Source: Pleurotus ostreatus/Saccharomyces cerevisiae fusant (lineage: Eukaryota > Opisthokonta). From it: a stretch of 21,579 nt of DNA. This document shows, piece after piece, positions 12,256 to 21,579 of this stretch. Made by a program: the position numbers and the translations under genes. The notes under the pieces are model-generated. The model did not search any database, had not been told where the DNA came from, and was given only the letters and a program-made list of their open reading frames with translations. Location: the NCBI GenBank assembly GCA_024196135.1, contig JAMQCK010000489.1, forward strand, positions 1 through 21,579, read 5' to 3'. Position 1 is the stretch's first letter. Every line of letters starts with the position of its first letter.

Positions 12256-13454
12256 TCATGCGCTGGCGTACTTGACCGTCCACTCCCTGCTGACGCGCTG
12301 CGCGTCCTTCTCGTCCTCCTTGTAGTGCTTCGCGACGTCGGTCGCGAGCGGGTCGTCAGGGTTGGGCGCGGAGAGGAGGGCCTGAACGGGGCGGGGATGA
12401 GAATGGGAAGGCGGCCAGGCAGGTTGAGGTAGTTGAGGGAATTGAGACGTGGTAGGGGTCGAAGTTGAGGCAGTAGCAAGCACAACGATGCAAGAGGGAG
12501 AATAGGTCAGTGCCTGACAAGAGATGAAGGGCAGGGCATGACGCACTTGGACGGAGAGGAGGACGGTGCGGATCTGCAGCGCCGGTGACCACTTGTCCTT
12601 CAGGATATCGAGGCAGATACGGCCGAGCTTGTCTGCAACGTTGGGTATGGTGTATTCGTTGAGATGATGGAATGATGTTGTTGATATGGCGCGTCGTGGG
12701 TGTAGGGTGTGGCGAGAGACGCGGTAGGTGTCGATCGTGGATGAGATCGAAGATTGAGTATCGTAAGCAGGATTTCATTGCAAAGGAAGGGAGTTATTCA
12801 TCAGTATTGCTGTCGTACAGCGTAGCGCACACACGCACCAATGTTGGGATGGTAGATCTTGGTCAAGAAGCGGACTTTTGGCGGTGCCATAGGGTACTCT
12901 TCTGGCAGGAAGAGCTCGAGCTTGAACACGCCTCCTGCAATTATGGTCAATCATGATGCTATATCACGCAGAGATCGAGTATCGCAGGATGTGGGGTGGA
13001 GGGAAGACGCGCCGAACGGAGGACAAGGCGGATTGTAGCTGATCGAGCACTCTCGAGGTAGCAGGCGGCTGTAGAACAGCGGGGCACGCACTCTCAAATG
13101 GGCTGCCATCCGGGCCCTGTATCGTCACGTCGAAGTAGCGAAGGTTATCGTCGTGCGGCGCGGCGGTGATGCCAGGCGCTGGATCTGCGACTAGGCGCTC
13201 CGTCTCCTACTCGCTCGCGTTAGCGTTGTCCTCCAACATCCATCGCACCATGCGCGGTGTTGTGTGTGCGAGGCTGACTCCCCGCCGTACGCCACGATAC
13301 ACCGCGGCACACGCCTTAGGCGCGTCTAATAGGTAGATCCCCCGTTGACCGGCATCCTGCTCACCTTGATGATCCGCTGGATTGCACAGTACATAGGTAA
13401 GCTTCAGGCGTCCCCACTACAGACCCTTGAGTCGCGTACCTTCGGAAGAGACAT
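12256..13454 (-). CDS. ubc13: Ubiquitin-conjugating enzyme E2 Ubc13
   Basis: Six exons (13440-13454, 13365-13376, 13092-13206, 12839-12934, 12547-12632, 12256-12381) give 149 residues, the usual length for Ubc13. The E2 fold is complete: N-terminal helix MSLPKRIIKETERL, the [14 protein letters not shown] strand and loop ([12 protein letters not shown]), HPN at 76-78, catalytic Cys86 in [15 protein letters not shown], and C-terminal [11 protein letters not shown]. Ubc13 with a Uev partner builds Lys63-linked chains in DNA damage tolerance and signalling. [11 protein letters not shown] matches Ubc13 and not other E2s. The first two exons are only 15 nt (MSLPK) and 12 nt (RIIK). A simpler start at ATG 13394 would give [10 protein letters not shown], which does not match the family, so the two-microexon model is preferred. 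Residue 48 (Arg in FERGV) lies at a variable position across a splice junction. Confidence 0.92.
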
Positions 13455-13715
13455 CGGGGCAAGGAGCAAGCAGCGGTGTGAAAGGGTACGGGTGACTTCG
13501 CCCGATTCAGTAACAGGCGCGCGCTGAGTCAGCAGGGTCGCCTCTTCAAGTGCCAGCGCCAGCTCACAAGAGGGCAGACGTATATTCATCTGGCGCCAGC
13601 AAGCGATGAACATATGTCTGGTGATATAGAGGCGCCTTCACTACTAGGAGTGAATGCTCATGATACAATACAGAAAGCAACGAGTGCGGGATTTGAGTAC
13701 ACACTGGGTCAGATA

Positions 13716-14054
13716 CTAGTAGGGGCGCCCCGCCTGCCTCTGCTCTGCTTCCCAGTCTTCGATAGCGTTGCGGAGGAGCTGGTCGAGAATAGCTTCTCCC
13801 TCTGCCAGATCATCGGGGTCTAGTAAGCGTTCAGTCAACCGGTCATGGTAGTTCAATTCGGTGAAGAATACGAGTCGAACGAGACGCGTCAAGTCCAACT
13901 CGGTACATTGGTATACGCAGCAACGAACAGAAAGCAGGGACAACATACCCATCCGTAGGCCGTATGAAGCTTGAAACATTACGCGATTTCCCCAACCTTC
14001 CTTGATAATGCTGTACTTCGTGGGCCGCTTGCGTGTAGGACCTTGGCCGGACAT
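13716..14054 (-). CDS. Small conserved-looking protein, 69 residues
   Basis: Exons 13949-14054 and 13716-13819 are joined across a 129-nt intron (gtatgt to ctag) that splits an Asp codon. The product starts MSGQGPTRKRPTKYSIIKEGW, continues GNRVMFQASYGLRM, crosses the splice into DPDDLAEGEAILDQLL, and ends in an acidic, helix-prone tail (EDWEAEQRQAGRPY). It has a basic N-terminus, an acidic C-terminal half, and no signal peptide or membrane segment. Consistent splice signals, codon use and charge layout argue that it is real. I have an impression of similar short proteins in other Agaricomycetes but cannot name a family or function. It lies 262 nt upstream of the Ubc13 start on the same strand. 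Confidence 0.65.
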   Translation of the reverse strand: MSGQGPTRKRPTKYSIIKEGWGNRVMFQASYGLRMGMLSLLSVRCCVYQCTELDLTRLVRLVFFTELNYHDRLTERLLDPDDLAEGEAILDQLLRNAIEDWEAEQRQAGRPY

Positions 14055-14622
14055 GGTTTCTTGGAGTGCTGCTGGCGCAAGACCATTGAATCAACGGCTT
14101 GATACCTCGGCTATCCGATAATTCACATAACTCACCTCACAATGAGATGGGGGTCCAGGAAAAGCAGAGGTTATTCGATTGACGCGAAGAAGTCAGAGTG
14201 ACACAGTGTGACAAGTTCAACATGGATCAGCACCGGCAAACCCCGAATGCCCCTCACCAACATCTCGCTACGTTTTGAGCTGCTACCTGCAGACGAAATG
14301 CACAACTAGATTTCACGTATGTAGTAGAAGGAGTTGGAGATGCGTACAATAAGTAAACAGGGCAAAAGCATGCTGTGTATCCGAATCAAGACTGGGCGGG
14401 GAGCCTGCGATGGGTCCTCTGAAGGTTCATACATCCAGGACGTTGGATGGAATCCCATGCTGCGACATAGTGTAGATCGTCGCAGATATCCAGCCGCCCC
14501 CGTGACCCTGCTACGATGACTGGGTATATTTCAAGCTACGTCCACCGCGGATTCCTGCGTGAGCGTCTTTTCCTCCCTTCGTATCACGCCCTTCCGTACC
14601 ACTCGTAGTGTTCATGCTGCTC
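14055..14622. other. Intergenic stretch between the calcineurin stop and the small gene
   Basis: No gene is supported. It should contain the 3' end of the calcineurin gene and the promoter of the 69-residue protein gene, both on the minus strand. No repeat or distinctive motif was seen. Confidence 0.4.
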
Positions 14623-17109
14623 TCAAGTCGTCTCGTGCCTCTTTAGTGGGCGGGGCCGACCCGTCGGCTTCCGCCCGCGCGCGATCTTCTCCGCCAGCCG
14701 CTCGACAACCCCGCTGTCGTCCTCTTCCTCCTCGAGCGTCTTCTTGATGAGGTACTCCATGTTGAGGGATTCGCTGCGACTGTTTCGTTAGTCGGTTACC
14801 CTTGCGAGTGGTTTGTAGGAAGCAAGACTCACTCGCCACTTCCTCTCCGCCCGGGTAGGCGCATACTTGCCGGGAATATCGTCGGCGAGGGGTCGTATTC
14901 CGGCAAGCGCTCGTTGATGAGATCAGAACGACGGCTAAAGGGGAGATTAGATATACAGACAGGAGCGCTGAGGACAAGTCACTTACGCATCCTCGAACGA
15001 CCGAATTGCGCGGGCCAACTTGGCCTCATGCACGCCTAGGTGTGCCGGACCACCCAGTCCACCTGGCATACCCTCCGCGCCCATGACCTCCCCGGCACCA
15101 TCCGCACCTGACACTGTATCAGCATAGAAACCACGTCCCCTCCCCTTCTACCACTGCTGCACTCACCATCCAAACTCCTGCCCGCCACGCCCTCTGCGCC
15201 CAGCCCCGGCGTGCCGACGCCCAAGCCCGGTAGCGGGAACCCGGCCGCAAGCTCAGTCGCATTCTCTGCCTCCTCGCGCAGGAGTTGGAAGACGCGCTGC
15301 ATGCGGCCGACGGCCATGATCTTGTTCTTGATCTGCTGCCGGCGTGCGTTGATGTCGGGGGACATGAGCGTGCGCGCGTCTTCGTCCGAGTCGGAGTCGT
15401 CGCCGTCGAGCTCCTCTTCGGAGCAGACCGAGAGGACGGCGAGCAGCATTTCGGTGACTGGGGTGAGACAGTCAGTGATAGAAGAAGACGGTAAGGAGAT
15501 ACGCACTCTTCATGCCGACGAACGGCAAACTCCACGTGAAAGCGTCCATGAAGTTTGGTAGCCAGTAAGGGTGGGGGGATGCGTTGTACTGTCGTATCGT
15601 GATGCCTCGGTTGGCGTACTTGATGACTGCACCGCGGTTGTGGTATACGTCGAGGTAGTTGGGAGCGGAGAAGATTGTGATGACGGAGGGGAAGCGTTTG
15701 GTAGGCGTCTTCTTGTGCATGGTATATCTGGCAAGTGTTAGCGTGAGCAGACTGCAAGCGACACTGCGACCATACCCTGCATCCTGCGCCTCGTGCCCTC
15801 GTATAATGCCCAACAAACTATTCCGTTCTAAAAAGGCACAAGCGGCATCGTATCTGTAATCTGAGCGTCAGCGAGCGCGTCATCGAGGTCAAAGAGCAAA
15901 CGTACGTGAAGAAGTAAGAGCACCCTCGTGTCGCGTTGTGCAGCCACATCGTGCCGGGTGGCAAGCCGGGAGTGCCCTGCGACCCCGGCTCTTGCTCCCT
16001 CCCGAAGGTCGCGATAGGATCTGACCATAGCAGATCGCAGAGCAGACCGTGCGATCCTGGTTCTTGGAAGCGGTCTATCTGCGGCAAGGTAAGCTATGAT
16101 CACGGACGAGAAGCCTGAGCAGGACGCGCCTTCCTGATGTCGTCGATGGTGCCGAGTTCCGGTGATAGCCCACCATGAACGCAGAAGAAGCGGTTGTCCA
16201 CGATCGCGGCCACCGGCAGCGCGCAGAACGATTCGATGCACGCCTCGTATATCCTTTCCGAGTACTTATGCAAGCCTGAAGTGGGGTTCAGTAAGCGAAA
16301 CTAGCGGCAGAGCGCGCGCGCCACGATACGCACATTCCCGCTTGAACGTAAAGTACTCCGTGAGGTGTCTGCACTCGTGGTTGCCGCGCAGGAGGGTGAA
16401 GCGGTTGGGATACCATAGTTTCAAGCTATACAGGTACAAGAGACACTGAAAAAGACGACCGCCGGGGTTTAGAGAGGGACTTACTCGGCGGAGGCGACCC
16501 GGACTGACCTCGATTCCAAAGCAGCCCCGATCGACGTAGTCGCCGAGGAAGAGGTAGCTGTTGTCGTGTATGGAGCCGCCCACGTCAAAGAGCTTCATCA
16601 AGTCATACTGGCGGGGCCATCATGTGAGGAGGGAGTTGCTTAGCGAGCGTGTGCGCCTCACATATTGACCGTGTATGTCTCCACATACTGCAAGGGGACG
16701 GTCAGCGATGGCGACGCGCGCGTAGAACATGCGACGCACTCGTTACAGGACTTTGGACCTGCACCACGTTCGGCTCTTGCCTCAAAAGCGCCGTCGCGCG
16801 ACTGAGGACAAAGAGCGCCTGCTCCTCCGTTAAGCGCCCCTCGCGAAAGAAGTGCGACTTGAGGAACAGCGGGTTCGGCTTGACCTCCCCATTCTCGTCG
16901 GTCGCGTAGAATTCTGCATCCGCTGGCTTTGTCGCGATGGGCTCCGGAACCTGGTGCGCCACTCAGTGTCGCGCTCGGTCTCGATCCGTACACGATCGAC
17001 ATACGCTTGGCACCTGTCTTTGGTGGACCTGCGCGGTCAAGTTGGTCCCCTGCGACCCCGTCCTGCTGCTTATCTGTGCGAGCGCGGCCTGAACATAGTA
17101 ATTGTTCAT
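14623..17109 (-). CDS. cna1: Calcineurin A, catalytic subunit of Ca2+/calmodulin-dependent phosphatase 2B
   Basis: Thirteen exons give 613 residues: 17005-17109, 16740-16950, 16662-16687, 16509-16607, 16334-16445, 16130-16275, 15906-16078, 15776-15853, 15507-15727, 15167-15457, 14987-15107, 14833-14934 and 14623-14779. Phosphatase motifs are complete: GDIHGQY (108-114), GDYVDRG (136-142), RGNHECR (167-173), a CVHGGLSPE block and [11 protein letters not shown]. The calcineurin B-binding helix follows WSLPFVG. A calmodulin-binding basic segment ([18 protein letters not shown], then VFQLLREE) comes next, then a Gly-rich linker and a C-terminal region with the family's [19 protein letters not shown]. 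The enzyme relays Ca2+ signals through NFAT/Crz1-type targets and controls growth, wall stress and mating in fungi. The start gives [13 protein letters not shown], a sensible N-terminus. Oddities are a 26-nt exon (16662-16687) and a probable GC-AG intron (16079-16129). Confidence 0.95.
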
Positions 17110-17473
17110 CGCCAAGAGCGAAAGTAGTGGGAGAAGGTGGTGGGGGAGGAGGAGAAGATGATGAACACGACAGAGATCAACTTCGTCCCAAAACAGGTGC
17201 TATCCCCGGAAGTCTAGGCGCCCGGCGCTTAACAGGGCAATTAATCCTGTGTAGATCCATGGCGACGACGGCTTCAAAGTAATCACCACTCGGCCTCTGA
17301 AGCAGTGCAGTACAGCGTTATGCACTTCTAGCTTCAGCCTCACAGCATGAATCATTGGCTATCGAATGCGGGTAGGTACAGCCCGGTCTGAACATTGACA
17401 TCGACTACATAGCTATGAGACTGCAGAGACAGAAGTCCACGGTGTAGGACCATGTGAAGACAATTCTCGTCCT
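17110..17473. other. Intergenic stretch upstream of calcineurin A
   Basis: It should contain the calcineurin promoter and the 3' untranslated region of the SGNH esterase gene, both on the minus strand. A purine-rich run (about 17130-17165, ggtggtgggggagga) would be a pyrimidine-rich leader on the coding strand, common just before fungal starts. No gene was found. Confidence 0.4.
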
Positions 17474-18806
17474 TCAGCTGAGCCATGTCGTGTACTTGTT
17501 TTCCTCGCCCTGAACTACTTGGGCGATCTGTTGAGCAACGATACGGTCCGCCTGCTCGCTGGGATGCAGTTCGTCCTGCCTGGAAAGACGATCAGCTGGG
17601 TTGCTCAGTCAGAACCCAATCCAGTCGTTTACTCACCACATGTAGCTATCCCTATCCGTGCCATTGACCACCGTGCACGGCACCGTGTCCGTCGGGTCCT
17701 CGTTCTCCTGCCACTCGCACGTCCGGATCGCGGTGGTCACATTCACCGGGGCAGTCCCATTCAGATACTGCTCGGGTTTCGCGATCATGTCGTTGAAGAG
17801 CGAGTGCGAGTCGAAGAGCGCGACGTGCGCGCCGTCGAGGGTAGGGACGAGTTGCTGAAGCATAAGCTCGGCGAGCTTGTTGCCGGCGGTGGTGAGCTCG
17901 TGGATGAAGATGTTCCACTCGGTGGCGTTCTTAGAGGCGGTCCAGGTGCCCGTAGGCTTCCCATTGCGAGAGTACATGGGCGTCTTCTCGAGCGGGTTCA
18001 TCTGGAAATGATGGTCAGCGCCGCGGTCTCCACTGTATCTCTTGAAGGACGCAAAGCAAGGCAAGGCAACTCATACTGACATTCTGGAACAGGAAATTCC
18101 TTGCGCCCTTGTCATACAAGGTCTTCACCCAGTTAACCGTGCAGGCCACCGTGTCAATAACCGTTACGCCCTCGGGCGCCTCACCAGTGAGGAGCGCGCC
18201 CGCCCCGACGTCGTTCGTCCCCAGCCAAATGCTGTAGAGCGTATTGTCTGGAGCGATATCACCGAGGACGCCGGGGGCGGAGCCGTCAAGAGTGCCATTG
18301 GAAGAATCGTTGTAAAACGCAGGCAGCTCCTCCTCTAAGACGGACGGCCAAGGGAGGTTATTGAGCGCGTGCGAACAGATCCCGCCGGACATGGCGTATG
18401 GGTGAAGGGTGAGGGAGGCGTTCGCAGTACCGGCATCGACCTCTGCGTATATGGCGATAGTGGCGCGCGAGGCGACTGTGCTGTTGCTGCTGGCATCGGT
18501 GTCATTGCCAGTAGCAGTGCCGTTGCCTGAGTCGCTGCCAGCGCCACTCTGACCAGCCAGATACTCCGCGACACCGTCAGCGTACGCCTGATTGCCGACG
18601 ACGCTGCCGTTGGTCCCGCGCACGGCGTTCACGTAGTCCATCACGTAGAGCGGCCAAGAGCGACCGCCGTCGCCGGCGAGAAAGACATCGGTGTACGAGT
18701 CTCCAAAGGTGACGAAGTGCGTGATCTGGTTGGGGGCAAGGGCGGCATACGTGGGCGCCGCGAGGAATGGAGTGAGTGAAAGAGCGACTAGGGGGAAGGA
18801 GTGCAT
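17474..18806 (-). CDS. Secreted SGNH/GDSL esterase, carbohydrate esterase family 16-like
   Basis: Exons 18081-18806, 17637-18001 and 17474-17579 give 398 residues. The N-terminus MHSFPLVALSLTPFLAAPTYA is a signal peptide with probable cleavage after Ala21. The SGNH blocks are present: catalytic Ser37 in FGDSYTD, a Gly in the MSGGIC segment, Asn198 in WLGTNDVG, and the Asp366/His369 pair in DELHPSE. This order, with FLFQNMNPLEKTPMYS after the third block, matches fungal acetylesterases of CAZy family CE16, which remove acetyl groups from hemicellulose sugars outside the cell. Between the first and second blocks there is a Ser/Asn/Gly-rich insert with several NxS/T sites. The start was taken at ATG 18806 because it directly precedes the signal peptide. 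The exact substrate is not shown by the sequence. Confidence 0.9.
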
Positions 18807-19043
18807 GTTAGTGGTAATCAAGAAGAGGCGAAAAGTAGTTGAGGTAGAATGGAATACGGTAGTCAGTGTGAGGATGATGGACGATGGGAGGAAGAGATAT
18901 TGTCCACCTCACCTCAATCCTTTATCGCCATGCGCCCCATGGCTTGGCGGTCGTCGGTCAGTCGTCGCTAATCATACGCAGGAACGCAGCGTGCTCGAGG
19001 CTGTCGGTCTCTTTGGGGATGTCATGGGCAATTATGCGTCCAG

Positions 19044-19633
19044 TCAGTGTCGGCAAGTGCCGGAGGTCTCTTGAAGGCACTGAGTGCTGAGCAGCGCTGA
19101 GCACACGCCCCGCTCACGCCCGAGCGTCAGAATCTCAGGTAGCCCGACAGGCGACGCGCGCGGCCGATGGGTGCGGCGGCGTCCAATGATCGTCCTGGGC
19201 GTTGGCGGCGACTGCACGTTGGGGCCCGGATACCATCCGATGATCGTCACTGCCGCCTGAAGCGCGGGGCGGGCTTGTGATCTCCTCCGGCCCCCGACAA
19301 TGTATACGTCGCCAAGGGTAACCATGAGGTCACAACAAACGGACTCCGTGGTTCTGAATCCCGAATCGGCGGTTGCAGGCGGCAGAATCGGGCGGATCGG
19401 GCAGGTATCGGGCTGCACGCCAAGGCGTTCAGCCCAAGTGTAGCCCAACACAACTGCAGACTGCATGAGGAAGAGCAGCCTGATACCAGACCAACAGAAG
19501 TTCCTCGTAACGTACGGCCTGCCTGGCCATGTCCGTATCATGGGAAGAAGTACCTGGGAAAGCTCGACTTTGCAAAGGCGGCGACGCAGGGGAGAGCGCA
19601 CCACGCGATCATGTGAAGGATCGCGTTCTTCAT
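19044..19633 (-). CDS. Possible small secreted protein, unrecognised
   Basis: A tentative two-exon model: exon 1 is 19554-19633 and starts MKNAILHMIAWCALPCVAAF, which looks like a signal peptide. A 74-nt intron (19480-19553, gtactt to atcag) leads in frame to an open stretch from 19479 to the stop at 19044 (FLMQSAVVLGYTWAERLGV and onward), 171 residues in all. Further introns are likely. A 58-nt GT-AG interval begins inside LGDVYIVGG. Another frame downstream ends convincingly with LTGRIIAHDIPKETDSLEHA and a stop at 18958, which may be the true last exon. Codon bias is moderate. I do not recognise the product. The signal peptide is the best part of the evidence and the exon structure the weakest. 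Confidence 0.3.
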
Positions 19634-20411
19634 ATCGACGCGCTTGCGAAGAAATGGGTCGGGGCCTAACACGATACAATCGTTATTCCGTCGTACAGAG
19701 GTCGTAAGAGTAAATTAGTACATAGCACATCCTCCAGTCCATATAAATAACATACGTTAAATTAGGTAGTTCGTGTACAAAGTCCAGGGAGCCATTGCCC
19801 ATTGCGCGACCGCGTTCATGAAGCTTGCGAACGACCTGCGAAGTATGTGAATGAGAAAGGAGTATCGGAAGTAAGATCAACTAGTACTCACAGTCTAATT
19901 TCGCGCGGCCTAGTCCTCGTTTGAGGGGTATCCCGGCGGACTCATCAGGATGAGCAACCACCTCCGCTGCCCGCTCGCGGGTGTCACCCAAGGAGGCACC
20001 AGGTCGCAGGAAGCCGCTTCACGAACGAGGTAACAGAGGACTTGGCGGTGAGAGCAATGTTGCGGAAGGGGGCAAGTGGTGATAGAAGAGCACTGCAGAG
20101 GTACGGATGATGGTCTCGATGTTTATGATGTGTGGCTGACACGGGAGATCGCTATTGTGTTGCAGTGATCGTACCGTCAAGCCCGGTGAATTCATGATCG
20201 GCGACTATAGCTGGGCCGGGACGTTCGCGTGCATCACCTCGGCGTCTTGGGATCGGTGGGCTGAGAGGATGGGGGTGGGTCTACTAGCACCTACCAGGCC
20301 CCGGATATCGCATCTGGGGATTCGCCGTGAATATGGAAGAACGGATGGAAGGGGGGACGGGGACCAGACTGCGAGGCGAGCTCAGCCGGATGGGCAGGAC
20401 GAGGTCGAGAA
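19634..20411. other. Unresolved stretch with possible minus-strand coding fragments
   Basis: No gene can be assigned firmly. On the minus strand about 19900-20090, three frames compete. One reads RNIALTAKSSVTSFVKRL and hits a stop; another then reads GDTRERAAEVVAHPDESAG and GIPLKRGLGRAKLD up to a donor at about 19891, splicing to a stop at 19816. A third frame has the higher G/C at third positions and could follow a short MNSPGLT exon. On the plus strand near 20190 a short open frame (MIGDYSWAGTFACITSAS) is probably chance. The segment may be a decayed gene or an unusual small gene. Confidence 0.3.
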
Positions 20412-21579
20412 TTACGCGACTGCGACGGGCTGCGTGAGGGCAAGGTGTTCGTTGACCTGTAGCCACCGCGCGCGATATTCTTCTTCCTGTTCCGACCAAT
20501 CCTCTGCGTCGAAGTCGCCCGCCCATCCGTCGGATTCGTCGGCCACGCACACTTCCTTCAGCCCGGGAAAGGCCAAACGCAGCACCTGTACCACGGGGTC
20601 TGCGTAAGGCCCCCGTCCGCAGGATTTGGGTGACGGCATCCCAGTCATTGGTGCAGACGAGGGCGCAGGGGACCATGCCGTTATCGGAGAAGAGCCGACA
20701 CCCAGAGACGACAGGGACTCCTGGGGTCCACTGCAATGTACCATCGCGCGCACGTCCGCGAGCGCGCTTTGGGCACAGCGCATGTCGAAGACGACGTCCA
20801 GTTCCTTCAGCTGCGGCGTCTGCCGCGCGAGGGCGAGGACGCCGCGAATTCCCGCATGGGGGAGTCCTCGAGCATGGTTGCACCCTGGCAAGGTGATGCA
20901 TGTCGCGCGCGGCCACCAAGAGCCGATCTCCGCCAGCTCTTCGTCTGTAAACCGGCAGCCGTCCAGGGAGGTGACGCATACGTGTGTGAGGCGGCGAAAT
21001 ACGCGAAGGGGGGCGATGATGGGTAGATTGATCAGGTTGTCGTCGCGCGGCCTCTCGTCGTCTTCGAAATGGTTGCACGAGAATGCGACCTGGGTCAGAG
21101 TCCGCGGGTGCACACCGCGAGCCAGCTCGGTGAGGATAGCATGCAGATGCGGGGTGCTGCAGGCGCTGGTCGAGTGGCAGTGAAGGGTCTCGAGCGGGCA
21201 GCGGTCCATGGCGGCGAAGAGCGACAGCGCGAAGGCATGGGAGGTGCAGATGACCTTGAGCTCCCTGAGGGCGGAGAAGCTCCCGCGGGGAAAGCCCTGA
21301 CCGGGCGCTGATTCGGTGAATTCGAGGGAGGTGAGAGTCGACAGCCTCGCGAGGTACTGCAGGCCGGCGTCCGCGATTCTCCCACTCGTGCGTAGCTGCC
21401 GCAGCGGGAAGCCCACGACAAAGTCCGCTAATTCCTGCGCGCCTGGGTCTACGCCCGACTCCGGCGGGGCTGACATAGTAGTATGGAGCCGCACGCTTCC
21501 TAGAGAGCGACACACGGTCTTGACGGTGCGCAGTGCGTCCCGCGTGTTGGGCGCGTCCCATTGGCCGTGCAGCTCGATA
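20412..21579 (-). CDS. F-box/LRR-like protein, 3' part, running off the window
   Basis: The frame is open from the right edge of the window to TAA at 20412, about 388 codons without an intron. Leucine-rich-repeat-like segments follow one another: ADAGLQYLARLSTLTSLEF, ALRELKVI, ITLPGCNHARG and QTPQLKELDVVFDM, with a final VVQVLRLAFPGLKEVCV and an acidic Trp-containing tail. This layout is common in the large F-box/LRR families of Agaricomycetes; the F-box itself would lie to the right and is not seen, so the name rests on the repeats. Between 20610 and 20730 the annotated frame turns Ser/Pro-rich, while the neighbouring frame reads well (GCRLFSDNGMVPCALVCTND). This suggests two compensating single-base changes, one near 20730 and one at the C run 20610-20614. 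The gene may be mutated or the bases misread. Confidence 0.65.
   Translation of the reverse strand, partial: IELHGQWDAPNTRDALRTVKTVCRSLGSVRLHTTMSAPPESGVDPGAQELADFVVGFPLRQLRTSGRIADAGLQYLARLSTLTSLEFTESAPGQGFPRGSFSALRELKVICTSHAFALSLFAAMDRCPLETLHCHSTSACSTPHLHAILTELARGVHPRTLTQVAFSCNHFEDDERPRDDNLINLPIIAPLRVFRRLTHVCVTSLDGCRFTDEELAEIGSWWPRATCITLPGCNHARGLPHAGIRGVLALARQTPQLKELDVVFDMRCAQSALADVRAMVHCSGPQESLSSLGVGSSPITAWSPAPSSAPMTGMPSPKSCGRGPYADPVVQVLRLAFPGLKEVCVADESDGWAGDFDAEDWSEQEEEYRARWLQVNEHLALTQPVAVA

Noticed and set aside
14833..14934. A frameshift in the calcineurin tail (alternative frame reading [13 protein letters not shown])
   Set aside because: The unshifted frame ([14 protein letters not shown]) joins correctly to the last exon and needs no indel.
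20155..20607. Plus-strand open frame of 150 codons near the right end
   Set aside because: Its 3' half is the complement of the LRR-like gene, its 5' half has no splice or homology support, and the resemblance of DRWAERMGV to a minus-strand WAERLGV at 19425 is probably chance.
20730..20740. An 11-nt GT...AG interval in the LRR-like gene as an intron
   Set aside because: It is far below any workable intron length; a single-base change is the simpler explanation.

Overview
The window reads as nuclear DNA of a filamentous basidiomycete, most likely an Agaricomycete. The evidence is GC-rich coding sequence, genes broken by many introns (most about 48-165 nt, nearly all GT-AG with fungal-type branch regions), tiny exons, close packing on both strands, and proteins typical of that group. 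These include a fused mitochondrial acetylglutamate kinase/reductase, a Bem46-type hydrolase, Ubc13, calcineurin A, a secreted SGNH/GDSL esterase and an F-box/LRR-like protein. No bacterial, plasmid, viral or CRISPR feature was seen. All exon coordinates come from reading splice sites and family motifs by eye.

Layout. Positions 1-200 hold an array of three imperfect hairpins at an exact 46-nt period, with a fourth degenerate one before them. Positions 301-4471 (+) hold three dispersed tandem copies of one unrecognised two-exon gene family. The first copy is 5'-truncated next to the hairpin array; the second and third look intact, and the third has a strong TATA box. Positions 4923-7807 (+) encode the ARG5,6-type arginine enzyme behind a cluster of GATA sites. 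Positions 8473-10256 (+) encode a Bem46-like alpha/beta hydrolase in ten exons. Positions 10416-11734 (+) hold a protein of unknown function whose 3' end looks frame-disturbed by a 10-bp tandem duplication.

From about 12256 the genes lie on the minus strand: Ubc13 (with 15-nt and 12-nt first exons), a 69-residue conserved-looking small protein, calcineurin catalytic subunit (13 exons, one probable GC-AG intron), and a secreted SGNH esterase. Then comes a poorly resolved 18.8-20.4 kb stretch with fragments of possible minus-strand genes, and the 3' part of an F-box/LRR-like gene running off the right edge with a suspected pair of compensating frameshifts.

The genes do not form one pathway. 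The recognised ones are housekeeping or signalling genes: arginine synthesis in mitochondria, Lys63 ubiquitin chains, Ca2+/calmodulin phosphatase signalling and extracellular deacylation. The parts I could not assign to known families are the hairpin array, the three-copy gene family, the 10416-11734 protein, the 69-residue protein and the 18.9-20.4 kb minus-strand fragments.
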